A model generated the notes under the pieces. It did no database searches. It was not told where the DNA came from and worked only from the letters and a program-made list of their open reading frames with translations. Shown piece after piece: positions 12,401 to 64,000 of a stretch of DNA of 64,000 nt (the stretch's first letter is position 1; each line of letters starts with the position of its first letter). The stretch is from Saccoglossus kowalevskii. Lineage: Eukaryota > Hemichordata > Enteropneusta > Harrimaniidae. The stretch is taken from the NCBI RefSeq assembly GCF_000003605.2, contig NW_003108091.1, positions 136,625 to 200,624 of the forward strand, given 5' to 3'. Position numbers and translations under genes: made by a program.

Positions 12401-15400
12401 TTATTATGAAAACAAATATTTGGTTGTTATTTGAGATGGAGGGATACCAAACCACTGTTCCTGTGAGTTATCATGAACAAATTAATACTTCATTAGTATT
12501 GTTTATTTCATTTACCAGAATTCTTGCATTTAGATACATAACTGATTGTAGTTTGGCTCTACCTTTTCTGTCCCCTCTGACACCTAGTTGTGGTCTCAGC
12601 GATTCCACCTGATTAGGAACGTATTTGACAATAATATGAGTTATGTGGTTACTTTCCCAAGGACGTCGATTATTCCCAGAACGACGGGGGATCATAGGTC
12701 AACTCATACAATCAGCTAAGTCACTGATAGCAAAATAATTTCTTTATGAATCATATATTCTTTAATATTCACTTTAAACTCTTTAAAACAATACAATAAA
12801 GCAATGAATGCCCGGACTGTGTGCGATTGATTTAATATTAATGAAAGATCATTAGTAACTGTTGTGAGATTGTGTATTATGTATAAATGCGACGTCGCGG
12901 GAAGGCTTTGTATCGGATATGAATGAACTTCAGACAATTCGCCGTCTCGGCGACAGTGCGTCCAGAAAGACTAAAATAAACATTCGTCATTAATCAAAAA
13001 TATTATTATAATGTTTTGCACGATTTCAACACAATTGTCATCATGAATTTGACATGGACAGACATGGGAGCCTCCGACGCCAATCGTCCAGTGTTGCGTT
13101 AATTTACCCGTCAGCTGTTGACAGCTCCGAGCATTGTTTTCTGGTGCAAATGCCGCTTCCATTGCAGTGTCCTTCATTTTCTTGGACAAAGGCCGTATGG
13201 CCTGAAGGAGGGATTCATTTTAACATACTAACAATGTAATCACTAGCCGAAAAGAACAACGTGTGTGTTTCATCTGCAAATGAGTCTTAATATTACGTTG
13301 TCAATGTGTTTATATAACTGTTAATTAGTGTCCACTTCATGATGAGTGACGTGTTGCTCAAAAAGTCTCACATATACGTGCACATTTCTTCGCATCAGCC
13401 AGTTTATACATCTGTACAGTAGTAAATATCAATATATTAGTAACTATTAACATACTAGTAACATTAATTGTGTCGATACTATTTTATAATCAAATTAATA
13501 TCCAAATCGGCGGAATACAACGAGAGTTCACGATAAGAACCCCGTGCGGTCGGCAACAGCGCCCTCGTCATAAAGTTCTTCGCATGTTCATATTAAAGAT
13601 AAATTCACGTGACCTACTCCTAACTATAGTATCAAATATATTAGAGTTTTATTTTTGACATGGCTTGATTACTGTTTTTTCCATTCAATTCGAAGCTTAC
13701 CAGCAGAACGACGTTGTTGTTGCTATAACCATGCGTAGAAAAAAACATCGCAGGAAAAATGTCACAGAAGTATTATGGGAAAAATCAGAACCCACTTCCA
13801 ACTTGTAGAAAAAATAACCAATGCACGTCTGGTCTCTTATTAAAATCAACAGTGTCAGTGGGCTCGATTTGGTATTTGTAGTCATTTTGAATTCAACCAG
13901 TGCGCTGGTATAGAACAACTTTTATTATTTCCACTTTAACAATGTTTCAAACTGACCCAAACCAGTTTCGAAACTTTTAACCTAGTACGAACTTTTAACC
14001 TACTGTCAGCTCAAACTCTAATCTGAAGTGTTGCACTCGTGTCTTATGCATTTAAAATGCCGTTTCCTATGGCAAGGCAAGGTCGCACACATATACAATA
14101 TATATGATTAACTACTAAATATCGAACTTTCCAACGGTAATCGGTAGCGTAGGGGATGTAGACTATCTGAGATTGTAGGCCAAAAGTAGTCCTACCAAAT
14201 CCATTCACCTTAGTTAGACTCCGCAGGTGCTGGTGTTTGGCCGGGCCTTGTTGATACCAAGATAGCACATTAAATTACTATACTGCCGCTGTGATTGATA
14301 GATGGTCACACTGGCCTATCAGCTAGTCCCAAACATGAATATGTAATATATGTCATCACTCGCACTAATATCAGTAACTGTTCGATACTGTCACCTGGTA
14401 GAAAATTAATATTGAAGAAAAGAACTATCTCCCCACTTATAAAATTTACCCCACCTTCATGATTCGTATTCTTTTTCTTATCCTGTTTTTGTTATGATTT
14501 TCCCCCCAGTGACTTTTTACCCTATACCGTTATTTCACACGTTTCAACAACGCCATCAACGTTCAGCTGTCATCACAAAAACAACAAGTTGTATTGTCAT
14601 TTGATGTTTTCTTATACTTTTAAGAAAACTGAGTCTCCTGCTGTCATCTATGGCAGACTATATTTATAGTGCCCTCATCGACAAGCCTCAAACCCGATCC
14701 CAATGTCCATCGGTGATGGCGCAGTAACGCACGACGTTTTGGTCGTCTGAATCGGACTATAGAAGTTCAACTAACATAATTATAAAACATATAGTTATGT
14801 ATTCCAGAAACAGGATACATGTTTTGGGGAATTCAACATTTTCCGAAGATCAAAAAAAATAACCGCAAACGATGTGTTGCCTAGTGTATGCGTTGTATGA
14901 AGAGGCCCAGCTTCCATACTAAAGTACTTTTTCTTGTCGCAATCATGATGTTTGCAGAAGTGTGATTAATGGGGATAGAGACAGTTGACATACCGTTAGG
15001 TTCTGCTCGGTGTTTTTACACTGTATTTTGAAAATGTTGAGCCAAATGCTGCAATTCATCAACAGAATAAACATCATCATAGAAAGCTTTTTATGGATGA
15101 GGAAAAAAACAGGAAGAACACTTTGAACATCATACAACAACTAGATGAGGCCGCAGAGGATGGGACGGCAGGAACTCGTGGAGCACAGGGAGTATCAGTA
15201 AAAAACAAAACAATTCTAGATGTGTTTTTGAATATGAAGAAGTCCGCCAGAAAGTTATGGTACATGTATATCAAAAATAAAGACTAAGCTCATCCGCAAT
15301 TCATAATCATTAACACCACAAACTGAAAAAATCGATTTCATCATGGCCCGGAATGTACATGAATTTGCGACAAAACAGACTTCGAAGACCTTATTTCATT

Positions 15401-17247
15401 TTGTTTCAAGTTTGATATTTTTGATTTGTTAGTGGACAAAGGAAGGTAGGGCAAGTGGGCGTTGCACTTTCCATAAAGATTTATCAAATGTAGTGATAGC
15501 AAATCAAACTAAAGTTAGTGTGGGCTTATTATTTCGTAAGGCGTTTCTTCGTGTGTGTTCCGCAGTTTGAAGAAAAAAGAAAGAAAAGAGCAATATTTTG
15601 AAAAATAGCTTTGTACTCGTGACAATTACACAACTTTTACCAACAAATCCCATAGACTTGTGGGTAATCACATACACTGAGCGGCACGGGTACAGTTCTC
15701 GTACATCGCGGGACAATGAAGGACATCATTTCAGCTTTTTTATTTACCATCAGTGTGTATCTTACACAGTTATGCTAACAGTAGAAAGGACGTTCTAGGA
15801 GTGGAAGCACGTGTTGCAAACGATGGCATAAGTGCATGTTGGCCATGTAAACAGTTTAAAAAATACTGGTTAAATCTTACCATTTCACTCGGTTCTGTTC
15901 GACATGTATACAGTAAACCTTTTCTTTTGTGATTTTTTTCCGCAATTTTGAGAAGCAGTATTGCGATATTGCTAGCAAACAGTTTTTTATGCTGTCGTTC
16001 CATATTTGTTTTTTGCAGTGACAGTAATAACTCACAGGAAGTCAACATAAATATTGTTATAAAGACTTTCTCATAGTCTGACTACATGTGTCACAGCTTT
16101 CGGTCTGTGCAATAGAATCGATGATAAAATGTTTTGCGTAATTTAGGCTTTGATTTGTTACGGGACAATCATTGAGGACGTGGGCCTCGAACCTCTTTTC
16201 GGTCTAAATTTAAAAAAAAAAACGCCTATCGTACTTTGAGGTGTACTTATGGGAAACCCCCTTTTATTTAGACTTGCTAGAATATTTGTTTTGAACTCAT
16301 TTTTACTGAAAGGTGTGCGCCCATTTAAGATGATCAAATCATTCTTGTGACCGCCATAGTAGAAATTAACGTGACACTTAAACTTGGCGTTGTTTTTCAA
16401 AATTTGACGTGGTCATTTTTGTAACTCGATGTATTCGTAACTCGATGTCCGTAACTCGAACAATTCAGCATCTCATTTTTGGAACCATCAACTTATATGG
16501 TCCTGGACACTGGCAACATTTTAACTAAGTTGATGGCTAGTTCTGGCGGCGGTCTTCATGCAGCTTACAGTGACAGCAAATCGGCAAGAAGCAACAGCAG
16601 TTTATTCGAGAAAAAGAATCCCGCGCGTTGCCACTCTGACTGTAAGTTTGGGACAATTATAAACGGCAAACTACTTAAATGCGATTTAAGGTAGATCGAT
16701 ACATTGCTCTGATCTTGGCGTCTGTGTTTAGACCCAGAATTTGAGTTACTGCGATATATTGAGGTAAACTCTGATAACAGCGTGAAATAACTGAAGAATT
16801 AACAACGCCGAAAACAGAACTGAACTTTCTGATGCGCTATGCGTTGCTGCGCGATATACCGTGACGTAAATATGATTTTACGTTGGCGACGCTCTGGCGT
16901 TGTCCATGGCCGTATACTTATCGTTACGTAAACTCACGAATTGCCCTCGAAATCTGCTCGAACGAAAACGATTTTTTAGAATGAATCAATTAATATAATG
17001 TTTGAAAATGTATTTATCTATATTTAGATGCGATGCAATTTTCTTTTAAAAAGTCACATTTTGGTAATTTGGTAAATTTTGGGACGGTGTAAGTCGCTGT
17101 AATTTATTTACGTGTTTTGAAAGAGTCGTAAAAATCATACAAATCGAACGGCAACTATTTTTTTGCAGACTGATCATATTTTAAATATTTTGTGTAGCCA
17201 TCATAAACGAGCTGCGTTTTAGCTTTTTATGAGGCGATTAGTTGACG
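6490..17247. other. 10.7 kb without a recognisable gene
   Basis: I read this on both strands and found no domain-bearing frame, no run of spliceable exons and no RNA gene. Open frames are all under about 100 codons and resemble nothing I know. A small local repeat of GTAACTCGATGT-like words lies at 16419-16460. The interval probably consists of intergenic sequence with old unrecognised repeats. Confidence 0.5.
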
Positions 17248-17353
17248 TCACAATTTCAAATCGCGAGTAAAGAACCAATCATAATTACAATAACATTTCC
17301 AAAAACTTGACCAATTTAATCGACACGTTCCCAATACCTACTATTCATATCTT
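17248..17353. repeat. 106-bp direct repeat, left copy (LINE target-site duplication)
   Basis: It begins TCACAATTTCAAATCGCGAG and ends at the T-rich CATATCTT. It matches 19828-19933 over 106 bp, with one visible difference (T at 17344 versus A at 19924). It lies at the 3' side of the minus-strand LINE and is followed by a T-rich stretch (the A-rich tail of the LINE in its own orientation), as target-primed reverse transcription would give. Confidence 0.9.
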
Positions 17354-19827
17354 CTTTTCTTTTTTATATTTAAGTTAATTTTATTTCTTTTCAAAATAAT
17401 AAATACACAGACAAGAAAAGAAAAAGGCTGTACACACTAACTGGTTCACCACCAAAACATAAAGTGACGTTGTCTTATGGTGCAAAATTGGCCCATTTTT
17501 CTAGAAACAGAATCGTGGTGTTTCTTCTTATGGAAATCATATTTTCTATCTTCCTTAATAATAACTAATTTCAGCTTTAATGGCAACAAAGGATGGTAAT
17601 TCTTTCTTCATTTTGCTTGTATATATGCATTTTTTAAAGATAATAACTAAATGGTTCAAAAGGTGCGAAAAACTTTCATCACCTAGGAGAATATGTTTTG
17701 CTGAAAGTGGCCGGGGGCACTGCAAAAGTTGACCCCAGTGATCATAAAACCTTGTCCAAATATCTTGCACCACATGACAGTCACAAAAGAGATGAATCAG
17801 AGTTTCACTAAAGTTATGGCAAAATGTACACATGTCAGAAATAACTAAAGGTGATTGAAAGTGATATAGCATAGCATTTGTGTACAGGTTTAATTTCCAT
17901 TGAAATTCACGAAGAGTACTGCAAATTGTAACAAGAAATGGCATTGAATAGAAAAAATCCAATCCAGTTTCTACCCCCAACAAGTCTCTAAAGAAGGACT
18001 GACTAAAGATGGAATAATAACAAAATCAGAAGAGATGAGTTTACGGCTGAATTTTGGGGNNNNNNNNNNNNNNNNNNNNNNNNNNNNNNNNNNNNNNNNN
18101 NNNNNNNNNNNNNNNNNNNNNNNNNNNNNNNNNNNNNNNNNNNNNNNNNNNNNNNNNNNNNNNNNNNNNNNNNNNNNNNNNNNNNNNNNNATTAATCATT
18201 TGCTTTCGACCATATACACAGATTGGAGGATCTGGCCGCACAGTAACTGGTCTACATATTTTCCAGTCTTTAGGGATAGCCGCAATGAGACCCTGCCATC
18301 TTAGAAACTGAATGCGGTTTAAACCCAATGAATTTAAGTCATTCCAATTTTTAACCGTACCCTCCTCATTAAAGATGTCATCTATATAAACAATTCCTAG
18401 ATCCTGTAAATCTGAATAAAATATACTTTTAGTTTGAATAAGAATGTTTTTATTATTCCATATAATCTCGTATGCAGGGGAAATATACTCATACTGTATA
18501 ACATTACTCCATACATTTAGCATTTCCCAATAAAATGGTGGTAATTTAATATGTAGTGCGTTTATTGAGAGGTTACATCTAAAAATTAATTTTCCCCCAA
18601 GTGGTTTTAAATAAAGATCTAGGAACCGTTTCCATGGATGACAATATGATGACAAATACCTTATCAATAACGTTAATTTTAAAAGCTTTCTGCATAGCAC
18701 AAATATCCAACATCCCTAACCCACCATGGCCTATGTCACCTATCATAGTATTACGCGCTACTCTATCTCGACCCCCCCCCCCAAATAAAGGAGAATATTT
18801 TTGAGTTAATCTTTTTGACATCAGATTGATTAATATTAATCAGATTTAACATATAAAGAAATTTGGGTATAACAACAGATTTAATAATTTGTATTTTATT
18901 GGTGTGAGGTTTCGCATATTCCAGAAGTTTAAAACTTTTTCAAGACTTTTAGTAGGAGCAATTAAGTTTTTCTGATATGCAGCTATAGAGTTGTAAGAAA
19001 AGTATACACCCACAATTTTGATAGGTGACATAGGCCATTTTACCCCAAGCGGGGTATCTTTCCGTTGCCTCCAATTTCCTAGCCACATAAAACAGGTGAG
19101 GTCATCAGCATACGCAGAATGTTTTATTTCAAAAGCACCAATATTAATCCCCCTGATTCCATTGTCATATTGCAGCTTTATCAAAAGTATTTCTAAAGAC
19201 AGAATGAACAAAATTGGTGATAGGGGATCCCCCTGTCTGACTCCCCTAGAGAGGGAAAAATACCCTGTTGACTGCCCTCTATTCATAGAACAACTAGATG
19301 GATTTAAATAAAAGGCCTGTACCCAACCTAACAAAGAGGGGCCAAAGTTGAATTTACGTAGACAACTGAATATGAAATCCCATTCAAGACTATCAAAGGC
19401 TTTTTGGAAATCTATAGCTAAGAGCACCACATTTGTTCCATAATCTTTTGTGTATTCCATAATTCCCCCAATGACACGAACACAGTCACCAATTGACCTA
19501 TTCTTAATAAATGCTGTTTGACCTTCATTGATTAAATTATCCAGAGTATGTTCCAGGCGTTTAGCAATGCATCTAGCAGCAATCTTATAATCAACATTAA
19601 GTAATGTTATTGGCCTCCAATTACATATATGCCTTTTATCTTTGCCTGCCTTTTCTTTAAGTGTAATTACCCCCTGTGACTGACTGTTAGACATATTCCC
19701 TTTAATTGTTGCAAAATTTAGTGATTTAATTACATAGGGTCCTAATAAGGGCCAAAAAGCTAGATAAAATTCTGCAGTCAGACCATCATTGCCTGGAGTT
19801 TTATTTTTGTTCATGCAATTTAATGCA
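17354..19827 (-). mobile_element. 5'-truncated L1/Tx1-like non-LTR retrotransposon (LINE), decayed
   Basis: The minus strand encodes the reverse transcriptase and C-terminal region of an L1/Tx1-type ORF2. Visible motifs in order are KTPGNDGLTAEFY, CNWRPITLLNVDYKIAA, GQTAFIKNRSIG, LAIDFQKAFDSLEW (block A), RGVRQGDPLSPILF (block B) and HSAYADDL (catalytic block C). Near the 3' end is a C-x2-C-x8-H-x4-C knuckle (CTFCHNFSETLIHLFCDC). ORF1, the endonuclease and the start of the RT are absent, so the copy is 5'-truncated close to 19827. After YADD the protein jumps to WLGNWRQRKDTP (near 19087), where relatives carry roughly 40 more residues, so an internal deletion is likely. In-frame stops lie near 18840-18848 and the frame changes near 18.6-18.7 kb. 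A 131-bp N gap interrupts it. The A-rich 3' end abuts the left direct repeat. The copy is not functional. Confidence 0.93.
18060..18190. other. Assembly gap (131 N)
   Basis: A run of N inside the C-terminal part of the LINE. Any reading frame across it is artificial. Confidence 1.
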
Positions 19828-19933
19828 TCACAATTTCAAATCGCGAGTAAAGAACCAATCATAATTACAATAACATTTCCAAAAACTTGACCAATTTAAT
19901 CGACACGTTCCCAATACCTACTAATCATATCTT
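19828..19933. repeat. 106-bp direct repeat, right copy (LINE target-site duplication)
   Basis: This is the second copy of the 17248-17353 sequence, immediately beyond the truncated 5' end of the LINE. It is followed by a poly-T run and then unique sequence. Near-identity of the two copies suggests a fairly recent insertion. Confidence 0.9.
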
Positions 19934-22389
19934 TTTTTTTTCATGAACCCATAATTTAATCTAATTTGTTAGTGTGACCAACCGTAAATTTAAACTGTTT
20001 TCTTAATGACGTATACATGACTAGCTCGTTTGTTTTTTGTACGACAATAATTATTTCCACATTCCAGAAAAGACTCACGTGACTGGAAAGGTATTACTAG
20101 TATATATGAGTTTATAATGTATAGCACTTTTGACTTGATGTTCATCTATAAACGCCCTCTAGTGATCGCAATTTACCCATCGGAAACTGCTTGCAAGTAC
20201 TTAAAGACTGCGATAATGACGTCCACGTTGGTGGTAAAATAACACAAGGTTGTGGTGGAAGATGGACGCGTGAAACGATTATACATTAAATCGGTTAAAT
20301 TGAGGTTCAAGCAGCGCTCACATTTGATACAAACTTCTGAATCACGCGGAATGTCAAGGCGGTTTTCGCTTCCACTGTATGTGAATCATAACTGGTTACC
20401 TTGCATTTTGTACTGCTATATAATGACTTGAAACAACGTATACTGTATGTGTCAGGGAGCAATGCCCCATTTGATATGCACGCGCCGCTGAATTTTTGTT
20501 TTCTTATTTCCTTCCAATATGACCAAGACTATGGGGGTGATCAATGAAGTACAACTTCCGAAACAAATTACACATAGTAAACTGTCTACGCATGCGTGGA
20601 AGTACAGGAATGTGATGAGATCCGGAATTGAACTGTTGAATTAGTCGCCATATATGGGACTGCCAGGGCCTTCATTCAACAGGGCAGTGAAGGTTGGGGG
20701 ATTTTAAACTTGGCGCCTGGTCCAGAGGATAGACGAGTAATGATATAATAATTTAATATACATAGATAACGTAGTGATTTTACCAAAACTAAAGAAGAAA
20801 GGTTTTAAAAATAACTCAAATTCCCATATAATATTATACAATCACAGGCTAACGTGAATGAAATGTGTTCTCATCATGTAAGATGTTGGCCCATACAGGC
20901 AAAAAAACTGGCTACTAGTATGTCTGAGAAAGAATCATTTAAAATATGACATGATGTAAAATACTTTATTTTAGCTGGAATTAATCTTCACTGAAAACAA
21001 AATTGTGTGTGTTTTTTATTTTCATTGATATTTGTTGGGTTGAGTGTAAAATATAGGGGGGAAACTAAATTCCCTGGATTTTATTTTCCCAGAATCATCC
21101 TTTCAGCCAAAATAAATTAAGCGAAAGTGAAAGTAGTAATTTACAGTACTGAGTACTCAGAGAAAGCGTGTTAGTATTTGTGTAATCTATTAAATGATTG
21201 CTACAGTTCAATAATCCAAACGTCGATTATTCGATCTGCACTATTTACTTCTTTTAAATTCACTCGTTTTTATATTTCGTTACAAAAACAGTGCTATTCA
21301 ATATCTTGTGAATACCTCCAGATTGATACCACTAAATCCTGTGTGCAATAGCGATCAACTTAACACCGTGAAGTAATTTCACGATTGATAGTCAATAGTA
21401 GTTCAGTATGTTTAATAACTATTTTGTTTATTTCTATTTTGATCGCATATTGTTTTATAGTTTTAGTGATGATAAATAAGACGTAACACCTAAGTCAACT
21501 ACCGTCACTTGTGTTCTTCGTCGCTTAATGTGTGTCAATCTCGGATAGTTGTGGATAGTCCCAAAATGAACAAATATTTCTTACTCGTGATATTAACAGA
21601 CCAATCATATATATACTATAACAAGATTGGTGAAACTATGCAAAGTTATTTTTACGGCATGTTCTCGTTATTTGAAGTAAATTTCATGTTGGGAAAAAAT
21701 ATAATGTGTAAACTATAACGATATGAACATCATGATTATGATTATTTTTTATTGTTTTTTTTTTCAATATTATTGGAAATTGAATCTATTTTATTGACCA
21801 TGGCGAGTACATGGGTTGCTACCAGTGATAGGCATGGTCTATGATCAATCAAGTCGTGGGCGAAGTATTTGACTTTTACAGTATGGCTTAAAATAAAAAT
21901 GAATATAACTAGCACTTTTCACACAAAACGCGTGCCAAGAAATCAATGAAAATTGTGATTTTTGAGCCATTTGAAATCGGTTCCGATAATAAAAATGTCT
22001 ATACATTTCTGAAAATATCGTTCGTTTAAAAATTATATGTTCCTTATAAAATATGTACTTATCATTTATTGAATTATTATGAAATTAGTTTATGATAATA
22101 CTTCAACATGGATTGCTATAGAAAATGATTGTTTCAACAATGTCCATTTTTACATTTTTTTGGCAGTTTCTCTTCATAACAAATAGTTCGTGCTTGATAA
22201 ACAACGAAAAGGCGATGACGTGTGTTGATATAAAATATGTCACATTTTAAAAACACAACAATATGATAGATATTTCACTCATATTCATCAGGTTGAACCC
22301 GCGAACGACTTTAAATAAATTGTGAATTAATAATCGTAATGTTATAGGGTACACCCTGAGAATGTTTTTTTTTTTTTTTTTTCGCGCAG
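19934..22389. other. Interval between LINE and alpha-actinin promoter region
   Basis: No recognised gene. AT-rich sequence with short open frames only. An 18-20 base T run sits at about 22365-22382, directly before a possible orphan exon. Confidence 0.5.
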
Positions 22390-22451
22390 AAACAAATGCC
22401 AGAAAGAATTCTAAACAAACACAAATTTCACCTACGCCATCGACACGAAAG
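22390..22451 (+). other. Possible orphan exon (62 nt) upstream of alpha-actinin
   Basis: A long poly-T tract followed by CGCAG makes a strong acceptor, and CGAAAG|GTAAGC is a near-consensus donor. The 62 bases between are open in the frame containing ATGCCAGAAAGAATT (starting 22396). It could be an alternative 5' exon of alpha-actinin or an exon of an unseen upstream transcript. If joined directly to exon 2 its own ATG would be out of frame, so a 5'-UTR role is more plausible. The only support is the splice signals. Confidence 0.25.
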
Positions 22452-22739
22452 GTAAGCCTAGCTCACAGAAGAAAAACGTATTTTTGAGTTTATCTCTACG
22501 CTCAGAGTGTTTAGTAGCCAACATTGTATATTTACATGAATTCATATAATTAAAAAACAACAGAAATACACAGCTTACATTGAAAAGTTAACAAGTTTTA
22601 CTCATATGCAATGAGTTATGCGTCATTTAAAACCCGACATACACCTGATGAAACCACCGGAAGTGACCTTCCGATGTGACCTCAGAGTCACCGTGTTTCA
22701 AATTTAAAACAACGAAACCGGAAAAGAAAATTAATTGAC

Positions 22740-22748
22740 TATATAAAT
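22740..22748 (+). promoter_or_regulatory. TATA-like element upstream of alpha-actinin
   Basis: TATATAAAT lies about 300 bp before the alpha-actinin start codon. A start site about 30 bp downstream (near 22770) would give a 5' leader of about 270 nt without needing an intron. The surrounding 22640-23040 sequence is richer in GC than its neighbours. The call is inferred from the motif and position only. Confidence 0.4.
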
Positions 22749-22784
22749 TCCCTCTGTCGCCTTAAATTCCGACGAACGCTTCGC

Positions 22785-22811
22785 ATGGAAACAGTTATTA
22801 TGGTGGTGTGA
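22785..22811 (+). other. Short upstream ORF in the presumed 5' leader
   Basis: ATGGAAACAGTTATTATGG begins an eight-codon frame (METVIMVV) that ends in TGA, 230 nt before the alpha-actinin ATG. It contains the only ATGs I see between the TATA-like box and the main start, and it could lower translation if included in the mRNA. This depends on the transcription start site. Confidence 0.3.
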
Positions 22812-22892
22812 ACAGATTAACAGGAACCCGACTGGACAGATCATCAAAAATCTTGCTGACCAAGATAGCTATTCTCCTTACTTGCTTTGAAA

Positions 22893-22900
22893 TCACGTGA
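22893..22900. promoter_or_regulatory. Palindromic E-box TCACGTGA
   Basis: An 8-bp palindrome with a CACGTG core, the kind bound by bHLH-zip factors such as USF or MITF. It lies about 140 bp upstream of the alpha-actinin ATG. Single-motif evidence only. Confidence 0.25.
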
Positions 22901-23041
22901 CTGTCATCCAGTGGCGGGGTCGTACACAGTGAAATCAGTTGGTTTCCACCGTGGAGGCCTCTCGAAAATTGCACCAAAGTTTTTAGCAAGCGTTCGTCCC
23001 TTCCTTCGCGTGCCGTAACCGTCGGAATAGGAACCACAGCC

Positions 23042-63100
<40,059 letters not shown>

Positions 63101-64000
63101 GTAAGATTCAGGGTATGATATGTTCAACTAATCAGAGCACCCAATTATAGGTTGATATGTTGAAATCCCTAAAGAACCTACTTCATGGCTTAATAGATTG
63201 AAATGCAATTCAGGGCCAAAATTCAACTTGTGGTAGAGGTTCTCTGGAATAAATTAAGACTTAATTGCCAAGCTTCTTGTTTGGAAGGCTAATCTTCGAT
63301 TTTGAATTAATTTTTAATATGTACACAGAAGTTCTGATATCTTGACCAACTTTGATTTAGGTATTTGTTCTATATATATTTCAAGATAGTGGTTAAATTT
63401 CACTTAAAAATAGACTTCTTATAGTGAAAATAACCCAACCAATTTTCTTCTTATCATCTTCAAATTTGGGAATTGCTATGAAATGTCAACCAAGTTCAAT
63501 TTTGGTGTAATTTAACTAAAGTAAAACATATGTTAGGTTTAGAAACAAGTGCAGGGAATAAATGATATTCAAATTGTTAGTAATATGCTCTCCAAGATCT
63601 GTCATAGTAAACTGATATATTTTCATTACATGTATGAGTATAAATCAAAAGATTATTGGCTTTTTTCAAATCTGGCTAGTATTTTAATTTTGATTCTATA
63701 TAGCATTATTATTTGTAACTTTTCTACAATTCATGGGATTTGTTTATCTTTTATGCTATTATAATGACTTAAGTGTTCTTATCCAATTTAGGTCAAAATT
63801 TTAGTCAGTCTTTCCCATGCAAGGAAAAGATTGTGCATTGCTAGTTTGTATACACCCATCCATTTGTTATTTAATCTAGACAAGGACAAGGTTGTTATGT
63901 TTGGTCTGAACAAAAACAATTTTGGTGTATAAATAATTTGAAAACATGAAATAGAGCCCAGGTAGAATCCAGTGTTTTCTGTTATTATTGAAATACTTAG
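63101..64000 (+). other. Intron 18 of alpha-actinin (continues past window)
   Basis: I looked for the EF-hand exon pair that is alternatively spliced in vertebrate actinins (Ca-sensitive or insensitive forms) and found neither. The sequence is non-coding up to the window edge. Confidence 0.8.

Noticed and set aside
15093-15287. Small lysine-rich coiled-coil-like protein
   Set aside because: Only 64 codons, with no splice partners, family resemblance or promoter evidence. The opposite strand is equally open.
18035-18311. Plus-strand frames across the N run
   Set aside because: They consist largely of unknown bases and are antisense to the LINE.

Overview
The window is eukaryotic, AT-rich and intron-rich, with canonical GT-AG introns, satellites, LINE and MITE debris and two assembly gaps. 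It looks like a metazoan. The repeat vocabulary (hairpin-ended elements and a TGGGCCATTCC-type MITE) together with the gene structure suggest a marine invertebrate, possibly a deuterostome such as a hemichordate. That placement is inference with low confidence.

Layout. From 1 to about 3640 lies a 30-bp satellite that continues off the left edge. From about 5476 to 6482 lies a 38-bp minisatellite interrupted by a tRNA-derived, SINE-like element at 6181-6375. From 6490 to 22700 I recognise no host gene. This stretch holds a 5'-truncated L1/Tx1-type LINE on the minus strand (17354-19827) between near-identical 106-bp direct repeats.

From a TATA box near 22740 to the right edge the window is one gene on the plus strand, alpha-actinin. 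I resolved 18 coding exons (23042-63100), which join in frame to 763 codons. They encode an N-terminal tail, two calponin-homology domains, four spectrin repeats and the very start of the first EF-hand. The remaining EF-hands and the stop codon lie beyond 64000. Intron 1 is 15.3 kb and intron 2 is 10.3 kb.

The introns carry several mobile-element relics. These include two copies of an element with AGCTCCGCTGT inverted ends and about 158-bp internal modules, two copies of an element with ACTCCCGTGTGC inverted ends, a MITE with a long G/C-tract inverted repeat, a 1.6-kb inverted-repeat-bounded block that contains one of these elements, and a second copy of the tRNA-like element.

Functionally there is one recognisable gene product, the actin-crosslinking cytoskeletal protein. 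No operon-like or multi-gene system is visible. The most unusual items are the long LINE target duplication, the tRNA-like element whose two copies each keep an opposite inverted end, the hairpin-ended element families with variable internal modules, and the 30-bp satellite that stays open for about 1200 codons.
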